From Actinomycetes bacterium (GTDB taxonomy: Bacteria > Actinomycetota > Acidimicrobiia > Acidimicrobiales > Palsa-688), in NCBI GenBank assembly GCA_021798075.1, contig JAJZYO010000045.1:1-10750 (forward strand): 10,750 bases of DNA. The letters run 5' to 3'. Made by a program: the position numbers and the translations under genes. The notes beneath the pieces are model-generated. The model had not been told where the DNA came from, did no database searches, and saw only the letters and a list, made by a program, of their open reading frames with translations. The first letter of the stretch is position 1. Each line of letters opens with the position of its first letter. This document shows, piece by piece, positions 6,947 through 10,750 of this stretch.

Positions 6947-9211
6947 TCAGAACTGGAGCAGGCGCAGCGCCGCCGCCTCGATGTCTTCGACCTGAGGGAG
7001 CACCGCTCGCTCGAGCGAGGGCTCGTAGGGCACGTGGCTGTCATCCGCCCCCACCCTGGCAACCGGAGCGTCGAGGTCGGAGAAGCAGTGCTCTCCCGCC
7101 CAGGACGCCACTTCGGCCCCGAACCCGCAGGTGAGGTTGTCCTCTGAGACCACCAAGAGCCGGCCCGTGCGTGCGACGGAACCGGCCACGAGCTCCTTGT
7201 CCCAAGGCACTATCGTGCGCAGGTCGATGACCTCGACGCTCGCACCCGTCCGCTCGGCAGCTTCCAGGGAACGCTGGACCGTCGCGCCATAGGTGACCAC
7301 GGTCAGCTCATGGCCTTCGCGCACCACCCGTCCTTTCCCAAAGGGGATGCGGAACCCCTGGCGGGGGAACTGGCCCTCCGTATAGCGCTGCCTGAGCAAG
7401 TGCTTGTGCTCCAGGAACAAGACCGGGTCCTCGCAACCGATCGCTGTACGCAGGAGCCCCACGGCGTCGACGGCGCGCGACGGCATCACTACCACCAACC
7501 CCGGCACGTGGGCGAAGATAGAGACGCCTGACTGGGAGTGCCATATGCCACCTCCCTTCAAGTACCCACCGATCGGCACCCGGAGCACCATGGGGCACGA
7601 GTACGTGCCGGCACTCCGCCAACGCATCGTGGCCGCCTCGCTTTTCACCTGCTGCATAGCGGTCCAGATGTAATCGAAAAACTGGATCTCAGGAACGGGC
7701 CGCAGGCCCCGTATGCCCTGGCCGACCGCCCTGCCGACGATGTTGGCCTCTGACAGTGGCGTGTTGAAGCAGCGGTCCTCTCCGTACTTGCGCTGGAGGC
7801 CCAGCGTGGTACCGAACACCCCTCCTTTTCCGGGGAGCTCTTCGAGCAGTTCGGGTGGGGCATCTGCCACGTCCTCACCGAAAACCCTGACCCGTGCGTC
7901 TTCACCCATGACCTCGTGGAGCGCAAGCCTGATGGCTTCACCAAGGTTGACCGCGGGCGCCTGCTCGTACTCCACGGGCGGTTCGTCGACGCCCCCCTCT
8001 TGGGGCCCATGCTCTCGCACGAGCAGCGGGCCGGCACCCGATGTGCTCTCTTCGCTCTCCTCCGGGCTCACCTCCGGCAGGTCGAGCAGGTGGAGCTTTA
8101 TAGTCGTGGGGTCGGGCCGCGGAGCGGCCAAAGCCTCTTTCGCCGCGTCGGCAACTACCCTGTAAGCAACGTCGCGGAGCCCTGCGACGGCGTCCGCCGA
8201 GAGCACCTCTGCCGCCAAAAGGGCAGTCTCCAACGCCAAGATCGGGTCACGTCGCGCCTCATCTTCAAGCTCGTGGGCTGGGCGGTACTTCCCCTGCGTG
8301 TCAGAACTGCTGTGGGAATTGGGCCGAGTGACCGTGGCATGCACGAGCGCTGGGCCTTCACCTTTGCGAAGAGCGGTCGCTATGGAAGGAAACTTCTTCC
8401 TCACCGCGAAATAGTCGCACCCGTCAAAGCGGTGGACCGAGAGCCCGGGAAAGCCCTTCACTAGATCGGAAATGGGCGCAGGGGCTTGCTGGCGTGCCGG
8501 CACTGAGATCGCGTAGCCGTTGTCCTCGATCACGTAGAGCACTGGGAGCCGCAAAGAGCATGCTGTATTCAGGCTTTCCCAGAACTCACCCTCGGAAGTC
8601 GCGCCTTCGCCGAGGGAGACGTAGGTGATCTCGTCCTCGGCTGCCACGCAGCCAGAAAGGCCTTCCCCGGCATGCGCGACGATGTAGCGGCCGGCCTCTG
8701 CACAGCCAACGGCGGGTATGCACTGGGACCCTGTTGGGCTCGACTGGCTCACGATTTGGAGCCGGCGACTGCTCCAGTGCGACGGCATTTGCCGGCCGCC
8801 AGACCCGGGGTCGGTAGCGGCCCCGACAGCCGCCAGGAGGATGTCGAGCGGGCTGACGCCGATGGCAAGCACGAACGCCCGGTCCCGGTAGTAAGGGAAA
8901 AACCAGTCATAAGCGGGGCGCAACGACCTGGCCATACCGATACCAAGGGCTTCGTGGCCGGCGCTTGCAAGGTGGAAAAAGCCACGGCTCTGCTTTTGGA
9001 GCGTCATCTCACGCTCATCGAGGGCACGCGACACAAGCGCCATCCAGTAATCGAAGACAAGCTCTTCGACGGGCACTCCGCGATAACGGGCCCGCTCGGG
9101 GTGCTTGCCTGGCTTAGCGCCGCCTTGCCACTGCACTTCGTCGAATGCGGCACGCCAATCGCTGGCCCGCTCGGCCTGCGGGCTCTCGCACAAAACCGGG
9201 GGCATGAACAC
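6947..9211 (-). CDS. Fused alpha-beta E1 subunit of a branched-chain-type 2-oxoacid dehydrogenase
   Basis: A 754-residue thiamine-diphosphate enzyme that decarboxylates a 2-oxoacid and passes the acyl group to the lipoyl arm of an E2 protein. The alpha part (about 50-380) has the ThDP/Mg motif from GEGATSEGEF (201-210) to EDNGYAIS (229-236). It also has the loop 'NSHSSSDTQGKYR' (298-310), matching the phosphorylation-loop region of BCKDH E1-alpha. An acidic linker (about 380-415) joins the beta part (about 420-754), with VFGEDVAD (443-450), FNTPLSEANIVGRAVG (482-497), PIGGYLKGGGIWHSQSG (546-562) and PVLFLEHKHLLR (596-607), then the transketolase-C domain. GEG rather than GDG, and the loop, favour a branched-chain-type over a pyruvate enzyme; the exact substrate is not proven. 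The start is GTG, with an ATG two codons later. No ribosome site is visible, so a very short-leader message is possible. No E2 or E3 gene lies nearby. Confidence 0.93.
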   Translation of the reverse strand: MFMPPVLCESPQAERASDWRAAFDEVQWQGGAKPGKHPERARYRGVPVEELVFDYWMALVSRALDEREMTLQKQSRGFFHLASAGHEALGIGMARSLRPAYDWFFPYYRDRAFVLAIGVSPLDILLAAVGAATDPGSGGRQMPSHWSSRRLQIVSQSSPTGSQCIPAVGCAEAGRYIVAHAGEGLSGCVAAEDEITYVSLGEGATSEGEFWESLNTACSLRLPVLYVIEDNGYAISVPARQQAPAPISDLVKGFPGLSVHRFDGCDYFAVRKKFPSIATALRKGEGPALVHATVTRPNSHSSSDTQGKYRPAHELEDEARRDPILALETALLAAEVLSADAVAGLRDVAYRVVADAAKEALAAPRPDPTTIKLHLLDLPEVSPEESEESTSGAGPLLVREHGPQEGGVDEPPVEYEQAPAVNLGEAIRLALHEVMGEDARVRVFGEDVADAPPELLEELPGKGGVFGTTLGLQRKYGEDRCFNTPLSEANIVGRAVGQGIRGLRPVPEIQFFDYIWTAMQQVKSEAATMRWRSAGTYSCPMVLRVPIGGYLKGGGIWHSQSGVSIFAHVPGLVVVMPSRAVDAVGLLRTAIGCEDPVLFLEHKHLLRQRYTEGQFPRQGFRIPFGKGRVVREGHELTVVTYGATVQRSLEAAERTGASVEVIDLRTIVPWDKELVAGSVARTGRLLVVSEDNLTCGFGAEVASWAGEHCFSDLDAPVARVGADDSHVPYEPSLERAVLPQVEDIEAAALRLLQF

Positions 9212-9235
9212 GTAACGCTAGCGGGCCCAGTGGCC

Positions 9236-9258
9236 TAAGGAAAAGTAACTTCACCTTA
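9236..9258. promoter_or_regulatory. Candidate operator: interrupted dyad upstream of E1
   Basis: A 23-bp dyad centred on 9247: outer arms TAAGG (9236-9240) / CCTTA (9254-9258) and inner arms AAGT (9243-9246) / ACTT (9248-9251), with only the two base pairs between arms mismatched. It begins 25 bases upstream of the E1 GTG and covers the candidate -10 box, a classic position for a dimeric repressor. Confidence 0.5.
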
Positions 9259-9270
9259 CGCGTACATCAA
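9242..9270 (-). promoter_or_regulatory. Candidate promoter for the E1 gene
   Basis: On the minus strand TTGATG (9270-9265) and TACTTT (9247-9242) are spaced by 17 bases, fitting the loose actinobacterial TTGnnn / TAnnnT pattern. The surrounding 95-base gap is clearly more AT-rich than its flanks. Transcription would start about 20-30 bases before the start codon. An alternative -10, CATAAT, lies further upstream (near 9280) without a good partner. Confidence 0.45.
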
Positions 9271-9333
9271 AATCCAACATTATGTCGTCCGACTTTCGGG
9301 CTTTATCGCTCTCGGGCCCGACCGGCAGAAGGG

Positions 9334-10374
9334 CTAAGGCTTCCAGATCATGAGGGCGAGCGCCACAAAAAACAAGATGTCGCAAGCCGCTGCCCCCCGG
9401 CTCGCCAGGTGGCCGTAACGGCTGAGCCGGGCCCGTTGGGCCGGCACCGCATGCCAATCCAGGCCCGGGGCGACCAGGACGGCGTTCATTTGGCGAAGCG
9501 AAGGTGCCACGATGCCAGCGGCGACTAGGGAAGCGCAGCCCCATATGAGAAGTGCCGAGAGGTCCCAGACCTGGTCGAGGGACCCGCCACCAGGTTGGGC
9601 AAGTAGCGCAAGCACGCCGAACACCGGTACGGCCAGCACTGCCTTCCAAAAGCGCGCCGGCCTCCGAAAGTAGCGGAGAAGCTCCTCCGCTTCAGGGTCG
9701 AGGCCTCCCCTGCCGGCCCCCTCACTGCCTTGGGCCCCCTCACTGCCTTGGGCCCCCTCACTGCCTTGGGCCCCCTCACTGCCTTGGGCCCCCTCACTGC
9801 CTTGGGCCCCTGTGCTGCCTGGGGCGCTCTCGTCGACCGTGGGTGCCTCCCCCTCTCTCGCGGTAGTCGCGGCGGCGCCAGAGCCGGGGGCTGGCGGCTG
9901 GCCAGGTACCGCTGGCGTACCCAGGGCGCGGGCAACGGGGACCGACGAGGCGGGGGCAGCACTGGAGGGAGCGGCCGCAGAAGGGGCAGCACTGGAGGGA
10001 GCGGCCGCCGAGGCACCAGTGCCGCTCGGAGGGGTTGGAGCGCCCGCCAGGGGCACCTGGGCTGGCTGGGCTGGGGACGTCTGGGCTGGGGACGTCTGGG
10101 CTGGGGACGTCTGGGCTGGGGACGTCTGGGCTGGGGACGTCTGGGCTGGGGAGACGCGACGTGAGCCGTCCCCGTCGCCGTCACTGGCTTCAGCCAGTTG
10201 GGCAGCCCGGCTCGCGTAGGTGCCGGCGAGCCCGATGCTCCCGAAGCCCGCCAACGCACAGACCACATGGCAAAAGACGAGCGGGTAGAAGAGGGCGTCT
10301 GACCCGCGTGAGGTCGCGAGGAAGGGCTCGAGAAGCACCTTGCCAATATTGCCTCCCGGTGGCGCCGCCGCCAT
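9334..10374 (-). CDS. Four-helix integral membrane protein with a long repetitive loop, function unknown
   Basis: I chose the ATG at 10374 (GGGG about 6 bases upstream), giving 346 residues. The frame stays open to a GTG at 10536, but that would leave only 20 bases before the divergent DUF4388 start. Hydrophobic helices lie near residues 27-54 ('LFYPLVFCHVVCALAGFGSI'), 243-259, 272-290 and 327-344. Between helices 1 and 2 is a roughly 160-residue low-complexity insert: SPAQT units (75-102), Ala/Ser/Pro stretches (125-144) and GAQGSE units (189-218). Basic residues at both ends of this insert (SRR; RYFRRPARFWK) suggest it is cytoplasmic. Without the insert the protein resembles small four-helix families such as DUF2269, but I cannot assign it firmly. 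Repeats appear in all frames; this frame is favoured by its helices and sensible composition. Confidence 0.75.
   Translation of the reverse strand: MAAAPPGGNIGKVLLEPFLATSRGSDALFYPLVFCHVVCALAGFGSIGLAGTYASRAAQLAEASDGDGDGSRRVSPAQTSPAQTSPAQTSPAQTSPAQTSPAQPAQVPLAGAPTPPSGTGASAAAPSSAAPSAAAPSSAAPASSVPVARALGTPAVPGQPPAPGSGAAATTAREGEAPTVDESAPGSTGAQGSEGAQGSEGAQGSEGAQGSEGAQGSEGAGRGGLDPEAEELLRYFRRPARFWKAVLAVPVFGVLALLAQPGGGSLDQVWDLSALLIWGCASLVAAGIVAPSLRQMNAVLVAPGLDWHAVPAQRARLSRYGHLASRGAAACDILFFVALALMIWKP
9721..9810 (-). repeat. Perfect 18-bp tandem repeat, five copies
   Basis: CTCACTGCCTTGGGCCCC is repeated five times with no change (9721-9738 through 9793-9810), followed by a decayed partial copy to about 9825. 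It codes on the minus strand for GAQGSE units in the loop of the membrane protein. Perfect identity means very recent expansion or ongoing homogenisation. Confidence 0.95.
9953..10012 (-). repeat. 30-bp direct repeat, two copies
   Basis: Two copies starting GGGGCAGCACTGGAGGGAGC (9953-9982 and 9983-10012) differ only near their ends. They code for Ala/Pro/Ser decapeptide units in the loop of the same membrane protein. Confidence 0.85.
10066..10152 (-). repeat. Perfect 15-bp tandem repeat, 5.8 copies
   Basis: CTGGGCTGGGGACGT is repeated five times without change (10066-10140) and followed by a 12-base partial copy. It codes on the minus strand for SPAQT pentapeptides just after the first membrane helix of the neighbouring protein. 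Copy number is likely to vary between strains. Confidence 0.95.
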
Positions 10375-10520
10375 GCGACCCCAGGCGCGCCGAGCGCCAC
10401 CTCCCCCTGCGGGCCGCCTTGAAGGAACCTCGGAAAGCCTCGCAGCGCCGTTAGATAGATAGTGACGCAGGGCATACCGCAAAGCCAAAAGTGCTGCGCC
10501 GCCATTGGGGACGCCATGAC

Positions 10521-10540
10521 GCCACAGCTTGGCCACAGCT
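10521..10540 (+). promoter_or_regulatory. Direct repeat in the divergent control region
   Basis: GCCACAGCT occurs at 10521-10529 and 10532-10540, 11 bases apart (one helical turn) and ending 16 bases before the DUF4388 ATG. It could be a pair of binding sites for a regulator of the divergent genes. The rest of the 182-base gap (10375-10556) shows no clear promoter; it includes TAGATAGATAG at about 10452-10462. Chance similarity is possible. Confidence 0.3.
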
Positions 10541-10556
10541 GGCAGAATGGGGCCCG

Positions 10557-10750
10557 ATGCCGTTGCAAGGTACCTTCGATGTCCTTGACTTCAGTGGAGT
10601 GCTGGAGTTGGTAAGTGAGCGCAACATGAGCGGGCGCCTCCACGTGAGGGGCCGCTCTTTTGCGGGCAATTTGTTCTTTTCCGATGGGATGATCGTCGGA
10701 GCGGACCAATCAGAGCACCAGGCGGCCGCGATAGTTGGAGACGTCCCGCA
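10557..10750 (+). CDS. DUF4388 (PATAN-like) domain protein, N-terminal part (3' end off window)
   Basis: From the ATG at 10557 the frame is open to the window end (64 codons). The protein begins MPLQGTFDVLDFSGVLELV and continues with 'NMSGRLHVRGRSFAGNLFFSDGMIVGAD'. This is the characteristic DUF4388 pattern: an opening 'LxGxxxxxxLxxlLxLl', then 'tGxLxV', then 'GxlxFxxGxivxA'. DUF4388 domains are found in bacterial signalling and gliding/polarity proteins, usually at the N-terminus and often joined to other domains. The role here cannot be told because the rest is outside the window. It diverges from the repetitive membrane protein across a 182-base gap. No good ribosome site is seen. Confidence 0.78.
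   Translation, partial: MPLQGTFDVLDFSGVLELVSERNMSGRLHVRGRSFAGNLFFSDGMIVGADQSEHQAAAIVGDVP

Noticed and set aside
9260..9333. Possible terminator after the membrane protein gene
   Set aside because: Only short stems (CGGGC/GCCCG with a long loop, CCGA/TCGG) and no T tract; too weak to list.
9721..10152. Regular repeats that might suggest a CRISPR array
   Set aside because: Units are 15-30 bases, directly adjacent with no unique spacers, and in frame in a coding region.
9730..10219. Plus-strand open frames with repeated LGPLTA or WAGDV units
   Set aside because: These are antisense readings of the same arrays, with no start context or recognisable domain.
9525..10709. Long minus-strand frame (394 codons) overlapping the membrane protein gene
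   Set aside because: Arg/Pro-rich product with no membrane or family motif. It repeats only because the arrays have unit lengths divisible by three, so every frame repeats.
1..10750. tRNA, rRNA or insertion sequence genes
   Set aside because: No cloverleaf, ribosomal RNA or transposase motif was recognised on either strand.

Overview
This is a high-GC window with dense, mostly minus-strand genes. It is most likely chromosomal DNA from a high-GC actinobacterium, and I infer class Acidimicrobiia. The lineage hints are a secreted protein carrying the 'GYWxATxDGGVFSFGDAxFxGS' repeat, a Thr-run/Pro linker at the end of a class A penicillin-binding protein, DUF4232 and 'ACADGN' exported domains, and frequent GTG starts. 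No rRNA, tRNA, transposase or CRISPR array was found, and no gene looks clearly foreign.

Layout. The plus strand opens with the end of one ABC-2 type permease (1-309), which overlaps by one base a second, related permease (309-1118). These look like the membrane half of an exporter whose ATPase should lie upstream of the window. A hairpin at 1120-1146 separates them from a convergent minus-strand block. In transcription order that block is: a fused alpha-beta E1 subunit of a branched-chain-type 2-oxoacid dehydrogenase (9211-6947); a bifunctional class A PBP (6697-4382); a coiled-coil C4 zinc-ribbon protein (4382-3657); a DUF72 protein (3664-2726); and a DUF4232 exported protein (2598-1150). 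The PBP, zinc-ribbon and DUF72 genes overlap at their stop/start junctions and form one translationally coupled operon. The E1 gene has its own candidate promoter with an overlapping dyad (9236-9270) and a terminator-like hairpin (6912-6930), so it is probably a separate unit. No E2 or E3 gene is present.

To the right, a four-helix membrane protein (minus, 10374-9334) carries a long, very repetitive Ala/Pro/Gln/Ser loop. It diverges from a plus-strand DUF4388 gene (from 10557) that runs off the window.

The most notable features are: (i) minisatellites with 15-, 18- or 30-nt units, in frame in three envelope-related genes, with a 15-16-nt non-coding array upstream of the PBP; (ii) a PBP glycosyltransferase domain with substitutions in two conserved motifs while the transpeptidase motifs are intact; (iii) a promoter/dyad upstream of the E1 gene. 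Most of the window is otherwise ordinary, and I see no convincing new multi-gene system.
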